This document shows positions 25,301 to 32,722 of a stretch of 64,000 bases of DNA, in pieces. Positions within the stretch are counted from its first letter, which is position 1. Each line of letters begins with the position of its first letter. Under the pieces are notes generated by a model that was not told the origin of the DNA, did no database searches, and saw only the letters and a list, made by a program, of their open reading frames with translations. Origin of the DNA: Micromonospora musae (GTDB lineage: Bacteria; Actinomycetota; Actinomycetes; Mycobacteriales; Micromonosporaceae); NCBI RefSeq assembly GCF_003626635.1, contig NZ_RAZT01000010.1, forward strand, positions 62,001 through 126,000, written 5' to 3'. A program made the translations under genes and the position numbers.

Positions 25301-25960
25301 GTCGACCCCGCAGGTGGGCCGCCCCTGGCCGGGACCATCGGGCGCTCCACCGGACCCACCGGGACCGGGCTGGGGAAGCGACCGGACGACCTGAACGTCG
25401 CGCCGTCGACGACCGGCTACGAGTTCCGCCGCGACGGCGTGGTCTGGCGGCTCGCCTACGGTGGCGCGGTCGTCCACCTGCCCGACGCCAAGGGGCTGCA
25501 CGACCTGCATCTGCTGCTCGGCCGGCCGGGGGTCGACGTACCGGCCGTCGAGCTGCTCGACCCGGCCGCCGGGCCGGAGCTCGTGGCCGCCCGCGGCCTC
25601 GGTGGGGATCCGGTGCTGGACGACGAGGCGAAGGCCCGCTACCGACGTCACCTGGAGCGCCTCGACGAGGAGATCGACAGGGCCGCCGTCCGCGACGACA
25701 CGGGGAAGGTGGCGGCGCTGGAGGCGGAGCGGGAAGCGCTCCTCGACGAGTTGCGCACCGCAGCGGGGCTGGCCGGGCGCACCCGCCGCCTCGGTGACGA
25801 GGCCGAACGCGCCCGCAAGGCGGTGACCGCCCGGATCCGGGACACCCTGCGCAAGCTCGACGCCCGCCATCCGGCGCTCGCCGCCCACCTGCGCGACACC
25901 GTCGCCACGGGCGGCACCTGCCGTTACCTGCCACCCGAGCCGCTGCCCTGGCGGCTGTGA
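22319..25960 (+). CDS. Large STAND-like AAA ATPase regulator without a LuxR helix-turn-helix
   Basis: 1213 residues from ATG 22319 (a GTG 6 nt upstream is possible). The N-terminal ATPase domain has Walker A GEPGIGKTT (about 38-46) and Walker B LILDDLHWADP (about 171-181), typical of MalT/LuxR-type regulators and class III cyclase-linked ATPases. A long TPR-like helical region follows (about 420-880). A low-complexity Gly/Pro/Ser/Ala linker (about 900-1020) includes a hexapeptide repeat. The last 190 residues (GVVWRLAYGGAVVHLPDAKGLHDL ... CRYLPPEPLPWRL) form a conserved C-terminal domain seen in actinobacterial ATPases, not a DNA-binding domain. It likely senses a signal and acts through protein contacts. 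Preceded by a palindromic element. Confidence 0.8.
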   Translation: MDARHGEALIGRDHPAGVLRAEMDRAITSHGGLVLVTGEPGIGKTTLVTAAAREARGRGALVLGAACWDSESAPGYWPWVQVLRGLRRHTDDWAVARPSAEPALTTLLGEAAGEPHGVGTTAGRGEGPARLSSSGAAAGGGGDDADRETFALYDAVTAALVAVSQRRPVVLILDDLHWADPASLRLLGFAAQHTWFERLLLVGTYRDAEVESGEHPLRPLLMPLLAKATTLTLTGLSRDEVGALMTRTAGREAEPQLVDEVHRRTGGNPFFVEQTARLWRAGGATGTIAPGVREAVRRRLGQLPGPVVEALTVAAVLGRGFHRQVLAACAGSPVAQVDRLLDHGSTARLVVARGGGRFSFAHDLVRETLYDSLADDERRARHATVVRAVDVSRELAERLVPADLARHAYLAGPELEPSRSTELLLAAARDAAGRLAVDESLTHFRRALEVVRDEAQRVRILIEFGELLYHCGTSVDADRHLTEAATLARSLDDPALLARAVLTLHRHREYSTGPSISAEELLREAYRRLIGEPDDGLPVAMLVTDLITATETLARRGRDDEALTFSLWARHDTTWGLGTAADRAAITAEIREVARRTGDRDTELWATSLRWVALLELGDPGYLDELTAFVDGAGTSEVARHRMSAAVDGGIIAGFRGDFAEADRHFAALDELGEQAPTDFAFMVHHLRWARLLPQGRYDEIDALLDGLDPTDYPYLQLARAITAVERGDHETAVRITAGIEAAGVTYARPVSPLWLRAQAQVAAAARDPQRCDEARAALTPYRGQWTVALFGCDVGGPVDHWLALLDAAQERWDEATTGFRAAAAAADRMAARPWSVLARAALAETLARRGRPDDVAEAAALRADAEREAAALGMRQVLDRFAAERPPADAAATLPGATELGPALDPGPASDLGPGSDLGPASDLGPASDPGLALASSGLDGAGAAAVVVTGGPGAAAARRVGSGGVPGAAGGARISSTVGPQPVGVAEKVGVGVDPAGGPPLAGTIGRSTGPTGTGLGKRPDDLNVAPSTTGYEFRRDGVVWRLAYGGAVVHLPDAKGLHDLHLLLGRPGVDVPAVELLDPAAGPELVAARGLGGDPVLDDEAKARYRRHLERLDEEIDRAAVRDDTGKVAALEAEREALLDELRTAAGLAGRTRRLGDEAERARKAVTARIRDTLRKLDARHPALAAHLRDTVATGGTCRYLPPEPLPWRL
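25021..25113. repeat. 18-bp tandem repeat inside the ATPase gene
   Basis: A CTCGGCCCGGCATCCGAC-like unit recurs about five times with small changes, encoding LGPASD/LGPGSD/DPGPAS hexapeptides (about residues 902-932). In frame, period 18 nt, so copy number could vary without frameshift. Confidence 0.8.
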
Positions 25961-25984
25961 CCGGTTCTCCGCCCACGGAATCGC

Positions 25985-26057
25985 GCCTGGCCTACCGCGC
26001 CCGGCCCGCCGCGCCTGGCCTACCGCGCCCGGCCCGCCGCGCCTGGCCCGCCGCGCG
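25985..26057. repeat. 28-bp tandem repeat downstream of the ATPase gene
   Basis: GCCTGGCCTACCGCGCCCGG plus CCCGCCGC occurs at 25985-26012 and again exactly at 26013-26040, with a partial third copy from 26041. It starts 25 nt after the stop codon. Confidence 0.85.
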
Positions 26058-26068
26058 TCTGCGGCGGT

Positions 26069-26151
26069 GCTTGATCCACTCGGGATCATTGAAGTCGGGG
26101 CATAAGAACGGGTCGGACCCCGCGACATCAATGAAGCCGAGTCGATCAAGC
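26069..26151. repeat. Intergenic palindromic element, type 2
   Basis: Left arm 26069-26098 begins GCTTGATCCACTCGGGATCA; the reverse complement of 26122-26151 begins GCTTGATCGACTCGGCTTCA. About 25 of 29 positions agree, around a 23-nt centre. AT-rich relative to the surroundings and unrelated to the drrAB terminator at 26249-26286. Confidence 0.7.
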
Positions 26152-26248
26152 CGCAGCGCGTCGCCCGGCCCACGGGCATGTCAGGCGAGACGGCGCGCTG
26201 CCCGGATGGGAGCGGCGGACGGTCGGGAGCGACGGATGGGAGCAGCGA

Positions 26249-26286
26249 CGGGCGGGCGCCGCGACCACGGTCGCGGCGCCCGCCCG
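26249..26286 (-). terminator. 18-bp hairpin terminator of the drrAB-type operon
   Basis: CGGGCGGGCGCCGCGACC (26249-26266) is fully complementary to GGTCGCGGCGCCCGCCCG (26269-26286); the formal 2-nt loop would open to 4-6 nt. It sits 8 nt past the permease stop. Confidence 0.85.
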
Positions 26287-26294
26287 GTACCGGG

Positions 26295-27149
26295 TCAGCG
26301 GCGGTTGTAGCGGTACATGGTGAGCGTGCCGAAGACCACCACGAAGCCGGCGCTCCACAGCAGCAGCCACATCGTGTTCGTGGCATCCGACTCGCCGGCC
26401 ATCGCCGCGCGGACCGCCGCCACCAGGTGCGTGATCGGGTTGGCCTTCACGAACGCCTGCAGCCAGCCCGGCATGGTGCTCGGCTCGACGAAGACGTTGC
26501 TGAGGAAGGTCAGCGGGAAGAGCACCATCATGCTCACCCCCATCACCGACTTCTCGCTGCGTAGGACCAGCCCGAAGAAGGTCCAGACCCAGGAGAAGGC
26601 GAACGAGAAGATCACCAGCAGGCCGATCCCGGCGGCCACACCCATCAACCCGCCGTCGGGGCGGAAGCCGAGCACCAGCCCGACGCCGAGGATCACCACG
26701 GCCGCCAGCACGTACCGCAGCACGTCGCCGAAGATCATGCCGACCAGCGCGGCCGGCCGCCAGACCGGCAGCGTACGGAAGCGGTCGAAGATGCCCTTCT
26801 CGATGTCGGTGTTCAGCCCGATCCCGGTGTACATCGTGATCATGACGACGCTGGTCACCATGATGCCGGGCAGGAAGAACTGGAGGTAGGCACGCGGGCT
26901 GTCGGCGAGCGCCCCGCCGAACAGGTACGTGAACATCAGCACCATGATGATCGGGAACGCCGTCACGTCGAAGAGCTGCTCCGGCACGTGCTTGATCTTC
27001 AGCAGCGCGCGCCAGCCGAAGGTCAGCGACGCGCCGAGCGCGCTCGGTCTCGCCGGCCGATCCCCGGGTGCGAGGACTGTCGCCAGCGCCTCGGCGGACG
27101 GTACGTAGACGGACGGCGCGCGGCCGGTCGTGGTCGCGGCGTTACTCAT
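26295..27149 (-). CDS. ABC-2 type transporter permease (DrrB-like)
   Basis: 284 residues with about six membrane segments (FPIIMVLMFTYLFGG, FFLPGIMVTSVVMITMY, YVLAAVVILGVGLVLG, GIGLLVIFSFAFSWVWTFFG, VMGVSMMVLFPLTFLSNVFV and a C-terminal LLLWSAGFVVVFGTLTMY). The segment NTDIEKGIFDRFRTLPVWR and PGWLQAFVKANPITHLVAAVRA are hallmark DrrB/ABC2 motifs. It forms a daunorubicin-resistance-type exporter with the ATPase encoded just upstream (4-nt ATGA overlap). Likely exports a hydrophobic drug or metabolite; the substrate is unknown. Terminated at 26249-26286. Confidence 0.88.
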   Translation of the reverse strand: MSNAATTTGRAPSVYVPSAEALATVLAPGDRPARPSALGASLTFGWRALLKIKHVPEQLFDVTAFPIIMVLMFTYLFGGALADSPRAYLQFFLPGIMVTSVVMITMYTGIGLNTDIEKGIFDRFRTLPVWRPAALVGMIFGDVLRYVLAAVVILGVGLVLGFRPDGGLMGVAAGIGLLVIFSFAFSWVWTFFGLVLRSEKSVMGVSMMVLFPLTFLSNVFVEPSTMPGWLQAFVKANPITHLVAAVRAAMAGESDATNTMWLLLWSAGFVVVFGTLTMYRYNRR

Positions 27150-28159
27150 CGTGCTGCCTCCAGCTCTTCGTCCCGCTCGTCGGCCGGGACGGCGGGGTGG
27201 TCGGTCAGGGCCAGGAAGACCTCGTCCAGGCTGGGCTGGCCGAGGGAGAAGTCGTCGACGACGATGCCGGCGCGACTCAGGTCCGCCAGCGCGCGGGCGG
27301 CCTGCTCAGTGGCGGCCAGGTCGTTGCCCTCGCCAACCACTCGGGCGGTGAGCGCGAGCGGGTCGGCTTCGAGCTGCACCGGTACGCCGAGCGCCGCCTG
27401 GAGCACCTTCTCGGCGTCGGATCGCTGCGCCGCGTCCCGTAGTCGCAGGTGGACGGTGCCGGAGCCGACCGACGACTTCAGCTCGCCCGGGGTGCCCTCC
27501 GCGATCACCCGGCCGTGGTCCACCACTGCGATCCGCCCGGCCAGCTGGTCGGCCTCGTCCAGGTACTGCGTGGTCAGCAGCACGGTCGTGCCGTGCGACA
27601 CCACCGCCCGGACGATCTCCCACACCTGGTTGCGGCTGCGCGGGTCCAGGCCCGTCGTCGGCTCGTCGAGGAAGAGCAGGTCCGGGGTGTTCAGGATGCT
27701 CGCCGCGATGTCGATGCGCCGCCGCATGCCGCCGGAGTACTTCTTCACCTGCCGGTCGCCCGCCTCGGTCAGCCCGAACGCGGCGAGCAACTGCTCGGCC
27801 CGCTCCCGGGCGGCGGGTTTGCGCAGCCCGAGCAGCCGGGCGAGCAGCACCAGGTTCTCGACGCCGGTCAGGTCCTCGTCGATCGAGGCGTACTGGCCGG
27901 TCAGGCTGACCCGGGCCCGGACCTTGTCGGCCTCGGCGACCACGTCGTGCCCGAACACCCGGGCCCGACCACCGTCCGGGCGCAGCAACGTGGCCAGCAC
28001 CCGTACCGCCGTGGTCTTGCCGGCCCCGTTCGGGCCGAGCAGGCCGTAGACGGTGCCGGCGGGCACCTGGAGATCCATCCCGGCCAGCGCCCGGGTCTTC
28101 CCGAACGAGCGGGTCAGGCCCTCGGCCTCGATGGCCGGGCCGGTTGTGCGCTTGTTCAT
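27146..28159 (-). CDS. ABC transporter ATP-binding protein (DrrA-like, daunorubicin resistance family)
   Basis: 337 residues from ATG 28159 with AGAGGAAGG upstream; longer upstream frames would fuse it to the FMN reductase and are discarded. Walker A GPNGAGKTT (about 41-49), signature YSGGMRRR (about 142-149), Walker B LLFLDEPTTGLDPRSR (about 161-176), H-loop TTQYLDEA. The C-terminal extension with PSLDEVFLALT (about 308-320) is the DrrA-type regulatory domain needed for DrrA-DrrB coupling. Overlaps the permease gene by 4 nt; the FMN reductase ends 24 nt upstream, so the three genes may be one transcript. Confidence 0.92.
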   Translation of the reverse strand: MNKRTTGPAIEAEGLTRSFGKTRALAGMDLQVPAGTVYGLLGPNGAGKTTAVRVLATLLRPDGGRARVFGHDVVAEADKVRARVSLTGQYASIDEDLTGVENLVLLARLLGLRKPAARERAEQLLAAFGLTEAGDRQVKKYSGGMRRRIDIAASILNTPDLLFLDEPTTGLDPRSRNQVWEIVRAVVSHGTTVLLTTQYLDEADQLAGRIAVVDHGRVIAEGTPGELKSSVGSGTVHLRLRDAAQRSDAEKVLQAALGVPVQLEADPLALTARVVGEGNDLAATEQAARALADLSRAGIVVDDFSLGQPSLDEVFLALTDHPAVPADERDEELEAAR

Positions 28160-28182
28160 CGTCCGTACCTTCCTCTGTGCTT

Positions 28183-28737
28183 TCACGAGACGTAGGGCCG
28201 CGCCGCGCGGGCGTCGCGCAACGCGAGACCCCACCAGGTGAGCTGGTCGAGCAGGACGCGGGCGTCCTGGCAGAGCTGGTCGGCGCACTCCGGCGACGGC
28301 TCGCCGCGGAGCAGGTCGACGCCGACGACGTCGCGCACCGTCGTCGCGTGCAGCGCGGTGAAGACCGTGCGGAGCTGGTCCACCGCGTGCAGACCTGTCG
28401 AACGGCAGCCGTACGCCACGAAACCGACCGGCTTGGCCTGCCACTCGTCGTACGCGTAGTCGATCGCCTGTTTCAACGAGGCCGGGAAGCTGTGGTTGTA
28501 CTCGGGGGTGACCACCGCGAACGCGTCCGCCAGCCCGACCTCCCGCACGAACGACCGGATCGCGTCGGTCGGCTCCGCGGTGTAACGGGCGGGCAGGTCG
28601 TAGTCGGCGAGGTCGACCAGGTTCACGGTCATGTCGTCCCGGCCGGCGGCCTGCGCGACGAACCAGCGGGCGATCTCCTCGCCCGCCCGTCCCTCGCGGG
28701 TGCTGCCGATGATCACGGCGAGCCGCACGGGTCCCAT
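28183..28737 (-). CDS. NADPH-dependent FMN reductase-family protein
   Basis: 184 residues; ATG at 28737 with GGAAGGGG upstream. LAVIIGSTREGRAGEEIARW (about 5-24) is the FMN-phosphate-binding GSxRxxR-like motif; VTPEYNHSFPASLKQAIDYAYDEW (about 73-96) is the classic PEYN motif of the family. Such enzymes reduce FMN, quinones or azo/chromate compounds with NADPH. Reads into drrA with a 24-nt gap, so it may help detoxify the exporter substrate or belong to the same stress response. The C-terminus is helical. Confidence 0.88.
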   Translation of the reverse strand: MGPVRLAVIIGSTREGRAGEEIARWFVAQAAGRDDMTVNLVDLADYDLPARYTAEPTDAIRSFVREVGLADAFAVVTPEYNHSFPASLKQAIDYAYDEWQAKPVGFVAYGCRSTGLHAVDQLRTVFTALHATTVRDVVGVDLLRGEPSPECADQLCQDARVLLDQLTWWGLALRDARAARPYVS

Positions 28738-28902
28738 ACGCGCACCCCTTCCGGTCTCTCGAGTGCCACACCCTTCTGGCGCGAGACGGCGTCCAGCGGC
28801 CGCCAGACGCGATCTAGCGGAAGTCCGACCGAATCGTCGAACCGTGCCGTGGCGTTGTCGGTGGCGTCGGGTTGACTGCCGGACGACGACGAGGGGGATG
28901 GG

Positions 28903-29424
28903 ATGGCGCAGGTGCGGATCGCGCCGTGGAGCGAGGACGACCTGGCTCTGCTGCGACGGCTCAACGCGCCGGAGGTTCGGGCGCACACGGGTGGCTCGGA
29001 GACCGACGAGCAGGTCGTGTCCCGGCACGAGAGGTATGCGCGCTTCTCCGGGACGGGCAAGGGGTGCATGTTCACGGTGGTGCTGCCGGACGGGGAGAAG
29101 GTCGGCAGCGTCGGCTACTGGGAGCGGCAGTGGCGGGGTGAGCCGGTCTACGAGATGGGTTGGGCGGTGCTGCCCGAACACCAGGGGAGGGGGCTGGCGA
29201 CCGCGGCGGTGCGGGCGGTCGTGGCCGCGGCACGTGATCGCCGTACCCGCCGCTGGGCGCACGCCTACCCGTCGGTCGGCAATCCGGCCTCGAACGCGGT
29301 CTGCCGCAAGGCCGGGTTCACGCTGCTCGGAGAGATCGACTTCGAGTATCCGCCGGGGGAGTACATGCGCTCCAACGACTGGCGGCTCGACCTGACCGCA
29401 CCGGCCGAGCGGGTAGGAGTGTGA
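28903..29424 (+). CDS. GNAT-family N-acetyltransferase
   Basis: 173 residues; ATG at 28903 after GAGGGGG. The acetyl-CoA-binding motif A is AVLPEHQGRGLATAAVRAV (about 88-106, Q/RxxGxG/A), preceded by strand VYEMGWAVL and followed by AYPSVGNPASNAVCRKAGFTLLGEI, the RimJ/RimL-like region where Asn contacts the pantetheine. This places it in the Acetyltransf_3/RimJ-like subgroup, which acetylates protein N-termini, aminoglycosides or small amines; the substrate is unknown. Divergent from the FMN reductase. Confidence 0.88.
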   Translation: MAQVRIAPWSEDDLALLRRLNAPEVRAHTGGSETDEQVVSRHERYARFSGTGKGCMFTVVLPDGEKVGSVGYWERQWRGEPVYEMGWAVLPEHQGRGLATAAVRAVVAAARDRRTRRWAHAYPSVGNPASNAVCRKAGFTLLGEIDFEYPPGEYMRSNDWRLDLTAPAERVGV

Positions 29425-29506
29425 TCCGGGCGGCGCCCCCGTCGTGAACCGACTGACCGGGTCATCCGTGCCGGTGGTGAACTCGTTCAGTCAACTGGAG
29501 TAACCG

Positions 29507-30247
29507 ATGTCGCAGCCGGTCGATCCGCAGCAGAGCCCGTACCCGAACTACCCGCCCGCACCGACGACGTACGGCCCGCCGTCGCGGCCGCCGTCGAGGA
29601 CCACCTTCCTCCAGAAGGTGCTGATCGCGGTCGGCGCGGTCGTCGTGCTGCTCGGGGCGGTCTTCGTGGGCGTGGTCATCGCCAGCCCCGCCGAGAACGA
29701 CAAGACCCCCGGCGGCGCGGCGGGGGCTCCCGCCACCGGCAGCCCGGCGCCGTCGCAGTCCGCCGGAGCGGACCCCGACGTGCCCGGCCGGGTGATCACC
29801 GTCGCCGCGCCGCAGACGCTCGGCGGCCGCCCGAAGATCGACCTCGGGGCCGACGACGGCGGTGTGTCCGAGGCGGGGCTTCCGGCGGATTCGGATGTGC
29901 CGGAGGTGACCGCCACTGCGCAGGGCCTCTACGGCGACATCGCGAAGCAGGACATCGTCATCGTCAACGCGGTGGCGTCGACCGGCGCCACCCGGGAGAG
30001 CCGCCTCTCGCTCTTCATCTCCGGGGTGAGCAAGGCCCTCAACGTCGGCAACTTCACCGAGGCCGACCCGGGCCCGCTCGGTGGGCAGGCCTTCTGCGGA
30101 GACGGCAACATCAACGGTGTGCCGGGCGCCGTCTGCGTCTGGTCCGACAGCGGCAGCACCGGCGCGCTGATCCACTCGCTGCAGAGCCAGGAGAAGCTCC
30201 GGTCGGAGTTCCCCGCGCTCCGCGCCGAGATCGAGCAGGCGTCCTGA
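29507..30247 (+). CDS. Membrane-anchored protein with Pro-rich N-terminus, unknown function
   Basis: 246 residues; ATG after CTGGAG. Residues 1-32 are Pro/Tyr/Ser-rich cytoplasmic tail, 36-59 a single membrane helix (KVLIAVGAVVVLLGAVFVGVVIAS), then a Gly/Ala/Pro linker and an extracellular domain (about 100-246) with a cysteine pair (AFCGDG, AVCVWSD) likely in a disulfide. The extracellular part has GVPGAVCVWSDSGSTGALIHS, reminiscent of small secreted sensor-like domains next to actinobacterial ABC or regulatory genes. No enzyme motif. Followed by a hairpin at 30270-30307, so monocistronic. Confidence 0.7.
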   Translation: MSQPVDPQQSPYPNYPPAPTTYGPPSRPPSRTTFLQKVLIAVGAVVVLLGAVFVGVVIASPAENDKTPGGAAGAPATGSPAPSQSAGADPDVPGRVITVAAPQTLGGRPKIDLGADDGGVSEAGLPADSDVPEVTATAQGLYGDIAKQDIVIVNAVASTGATRESRLSLFISGVSKALNVGNFTEADPGPLGGQAFCGDGNINGVPGAVCVWSDSGSTGALIHSLQSQEKLRSEFPALRAEIEQAS

Positions 30248-30269
30248 CGGTCTGGACCCTCCCGGGACA

Positions 30270-30307
30270 CGATCGGAGGGGCCCCGCCGGGACCCCCTCC
30301 GCGATCG
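30270..30307 (+). terminator. Hairpin terminator
   Basis: CGATCGGAGGGG pairs with CCCCTCCG-CGATCG (one 2-nt bulge) 22 nt after the stop of the membrane protein gene. Confidence 0.65.
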
Positions 30308-30376
30308 ACAGGCAGGCGATTCCTCCCCGACCGGCCGGGTCGGCCGCTGAGGAATCGGGGAGCGGTCGAGCGCCGC

Positions 30377-30382
30377 TAGAGT
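30377..30382 (+). promoter_or_regulatory. -10 box of a leaderless promoter for the ABC ATPase/DUF6297 pair
   Basis: TAGAGT ends exactly 6 nt before ATG 30389; no Shine-Dalgarno is present. No -35 can be recognised. Confidence 0.5.
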
Positions 30383-30388
30383 TGGCGG

Positions 30389-31078
30389 ATGCCGGACGGG
30401 AAGATCAGCGCCACGCGCGACCGCGAATCGAGCGGTGCGGTGGCGGGCGGGTACGCGGTCGAGGTCACCGACCTGACTGTCACGTACGGGTCGACGACCG
30501 TGATCGACGGGCTGAACCTCCAGGTGCCCACCGGTGCCGTGGTCGCTCTCACCGGCGAGAACGGGGTCGGCAAGTCGACCCTGCTGCGCTGCGTCACCGG
30601 CCTTCAGCAGGCCTCCGGCGGGGCGGTCACCGTCTTCGGTGAGCCGCCCGAGAGCGGCCCCGTGTTCTGGCGGCAGGTGGCGACCACCGTCGAGTCCCCG
30701 ACCTGGTACCACGGCCTGACCGTGCGCGAACATCTCGACCTGGTGCGGGTCGCCAACGGAGAAGATCCGGCCGACGGGCGCATCGACGAGGTCTGCGCGT
30801 TGCTCGGCATCACCGGCCTGGCCGACAGCCTGCCGATCACCCTCTCCTCCGGCCAGCGCCAACGGTTCCTGCTCGCCGCGACGTTCGTACGCCCGAGCCG
30901 GCTGCTGGTGCTCGACGAACCGGAACAGCGCCTCGACACCGCGGCGAAGCGGGCGCTCGCCGCGCACCTGCGCGACTACCTGGCTGGCGGCGGAACGCTG
31001 CTGATGGCCAGCCACGACGAGCGGTTCTGGCACGACGTCGGCGCGGACGAGGTCGGTCTGCGCCGGGCGGAGGACTGA
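30389..31078 (+). CDS. ABC transporter ATP-binding protein
   Basis: 229 residues. Walker A GENGVGKSTLL (about 52-62), Q-loop around WRQVATTVESP, signature ITLSSGQRQR (about 149-158), Walker B LLVLDEPEQRLD (about 171-182) with GlnArg after the catalytic Glu-Pro, and H-loop ASHDERF. The signature LSSGQ departs from LSGGQ, as is common in this group. It pairs with the DUF6297-like membrane protein starting 4 nt downstream, a well-known actinobacterial two-gene exporter arrangement of unknown substrate. Leaderless start indicated by TAGAGT 6 nt upstream. Confidence 0.88.
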   Translation: MPDGKISATRDRESSGAVAGGYAVEVTDLTVTYGSTTVIDGLNLQVPTGAVVALTGENGVGKSTLLRCVTGLQQASGGAVTVFGEPPESGPVFWRQVATTVESPTWYHGLTVREHLDLVRVANGEDPADGRIDEVCALLGITGLADSLPITLSSGQRQRFLLAATFVRPSRLLVLDEPEQRLDTAAKRALAAHLRDYLAGGGTLLMASHDERFWHDVGADEVGLRRAED

Positions 31079-31082
31079 GCCG

Positions 31083-32615
31083 GTGACCACCACCCACGCG
31101 CCGGCCCACACCCCGGCGGCCCCGGCCGACGTGCGACGCCGCCTCCGACGGATGAGGGTCGCCGCCGTCGGTCGGGTGGACCCGAGCAGCGTCTACTGCG
31201 TGCTGCTCGCGATCGTGATGGCTGTCGTCCTGTTCGGGCGGCCGCTCGGCGTCGTCGTCTGGCCGGCCGACGCCGCCGGGCTGTCGGTGCCGGTGCTGGT
31301 CGGCGCGGGCCTGGTGCTGCTGGCCTTCCTCGGTGTGCTCCGGCGGCTCGGCCCGGTGGTCGTCAGCCGTGCGGACGCCACCTGGCTGCTGCCCGCGCCC
31401 GTGCCCCGGCGAACGTTGCTGACCCCCGCGCTGCTGCTCACCGCGCTCTCGGCGACCGTGGTGGGTGGTCTGGTCGGGCTGGCCGTCGCCGGCCGCGCCG
31501 CCGAACGTCCGGTGACGTCGGCCGTCGTCGTCGCGGCGGTCGCCGGGGGTGCCACCATCGGCCTCCTCCTGGCGCTGCTCGCCGTGCACGCCCAGACCCG
31601 GCCGAGAAGCGGCCGGGCCGTCGACCTGATCGCCGGCATCGCCGCCGCGGCACTCGTCGCGGTCGCGGTCCACGAGCGCCTGACCGGCGGGTACGCCCCA
31701 CCGGGGGACGTCCTGCCCCCGGCTTCGGTGATACTCGTCGCGGCGGGCGTGGCGCTCCCGCTCGTCCTCGCCGCCGTCGTCTCGGTGTGGTGGCGGCTGG
31801 ACAGCTGGCCCACCCACCGGATCGCCGAGACGTCGGCAGCGACCGGTTCGTACGCCGACGCGGTCTTCGCGATCGAGCCATCGTTCATCTCCGCGCAGAG
31901 CAGCCGCCGGTACTGGCGCCACCGCACGGGCATCCGAACCTCCCGACTGCTTCGTGATCGTCGGGTGCCGCCGCTGGTGGCGCAGGACCTGCTCCAGGTC
32001 CGGCGCAAGCCAGGACGGCTGCTCTGGCTGGTCGGCACCGCCACGGCCCCCGCCGTCGTCGCCGACGGGCCGGTCTGGCTGCTGATCGGTATCGTCCTGG
32101 TGGGTGCGCTCGCCGCCGCCAGCGTCACCGGCGAGGCGACCCACTCCGACGCGTCGAATCCCGCCGCGCTGCGGCTGCTCGGTCTCACGTTCCGGCAGGT
32201 CTACGCGCAGCGGCTGGTGGTGCCCGCCGGCATCGCCGCCCTCTGGGGTGCGATCGCGCTGGGCGCGGCGCAGGCGACGGACGCGCTCTCCGGCCCCTGG
32301 TGGGCGCTCGGCCTCGCGGCCGGTCCAGCGGCCGCCGTCGCCGCCCTCTACCGCGCGAAGATCAGCGCCAACAGCCTCGGCCACATCTTCATCGACACCC
32401 CGGCGGGGGCGTTCCCCAGCGGCCTGCTGCTCTGGCTGGTCAACGGGGTGGACGTGGTGGCCGTGCTGGGGCTGCCGATGGTGATCGCCCTGGTGACCGA
32501 GCGCGCCCCGGAACACCTCAGCTGGTCGTCCGTGCTCGTGCAGGCGATGCTGTCGGTCGCCGGCTGCCTCGTGCTGCTGCTGCGCCGTAAGACCGCCCGT
32601 ATCGTCGGCGTGTAG
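31083..32615 (+). CDS. DUF6297-like ABC transporter permease
   Basis: 510 residues, starting with GTG 4 nt after the ATPase. Contains about ten hydrophobic segments (for example VYCVLLAIVMAVVLFG, VLVGAGLVLLAFLGVL, LLTALSATVVGGLVGLAV, LLIGIVLVGALAAASV, LVLLLRRKTARIV). The soluble segment WPTHRIAETSAATGSYADAVFAIEPSFIS followed by RRYWRHRTG and PLVAQDLLQVRRKPGRLLW is typical of DUF6297/ABC-2-like permeases. It forms an exporter with the upstream ATPase; substrate unknown. The start GTG is preceded by GAGG in the end of the ATPase gene. Ends before a hairpin at 32691-32717. Confidence 0.75.
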   Translation: MTTTHAPAHTPAAPADVRRRLRRMRVAAVGRVDPSSVYCVLLAIVMAVVLFGRPLGVVVWPADAAGLSVPVLVGAGLVLLAFLGVLRRLGPVVVSRADATWLLPAPVPRRTLLTPALLLTALSATVVGGLVGLAVAGRAAERPVTSAVVVAAVAGGATIGLLLALLAVHAQTRPRSGRAVDLIAGIAAAALVAVAVHERLTGGYAPPGDVLPPASVILVAAGVALPLVLAAVVSVWWRLDSWPTHRIAETSAATGSYADAVFAIEPSFISAQSSRRYWRHRTGIRTSRLLRDRRVPPLVAQDLLQVRRKPGRLLWLVGTATAPAVVADGPVWLLIGIVLVGALAAASVTGEATHSDASNPAALRLLGLTFRQVYAQRLVVPAGIAALWGAIALGAAQATDALSGPWWALGLAAGPAAAVAALYRAKISANSLGHIFIDTPAGAFPSGLLLWLVNGVDVVAVLGLPMVIALVTERAPEHLSWSSVLVQAMLSVAGCLVLLLRRKTARIVGV

Positions 32616-32690
32616 GACGCCGCGCAGTCGGCTGATCACGTACGTCCCCGAGCCCGGCTCGCCCACCCAGGCGGCCTTCCGGAAGCGCGC

Positions 32691-32717
32691 CGCCGGGCGG
32701 GGTTCGCCCGCCCGGCG
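32691..32717. terminator. Bidirectional hairpin terminator
   Basis: CGCCGGGCGGG pairs with CCCGCCCGGCG over GTTCG, between the convergent permease and lipoprotein genes. Confidence 0.7.
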
Positions 32718-32722
32718 ATGGC

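Larger units (their letters stand above)
25961..26294. other. Gene-free convergent region packed with repeats
   Basis: Between the convergent ATPase and exporter genes: in order a 28-bp tandem repeat, a palindromic element, a short duplicated GGATGGGAGC motif (26203-26212, 26234-26243) and an 18-bp hairpin terminator. No gene seen. Confidence 0.6.

Noticed and set aside
24572..26386. 604-residue minus-strand open frame over the ATPase end and repeat region
   Set aside because: Antisense composition and no start site; the convergent drrB gene and terminator explain the region.
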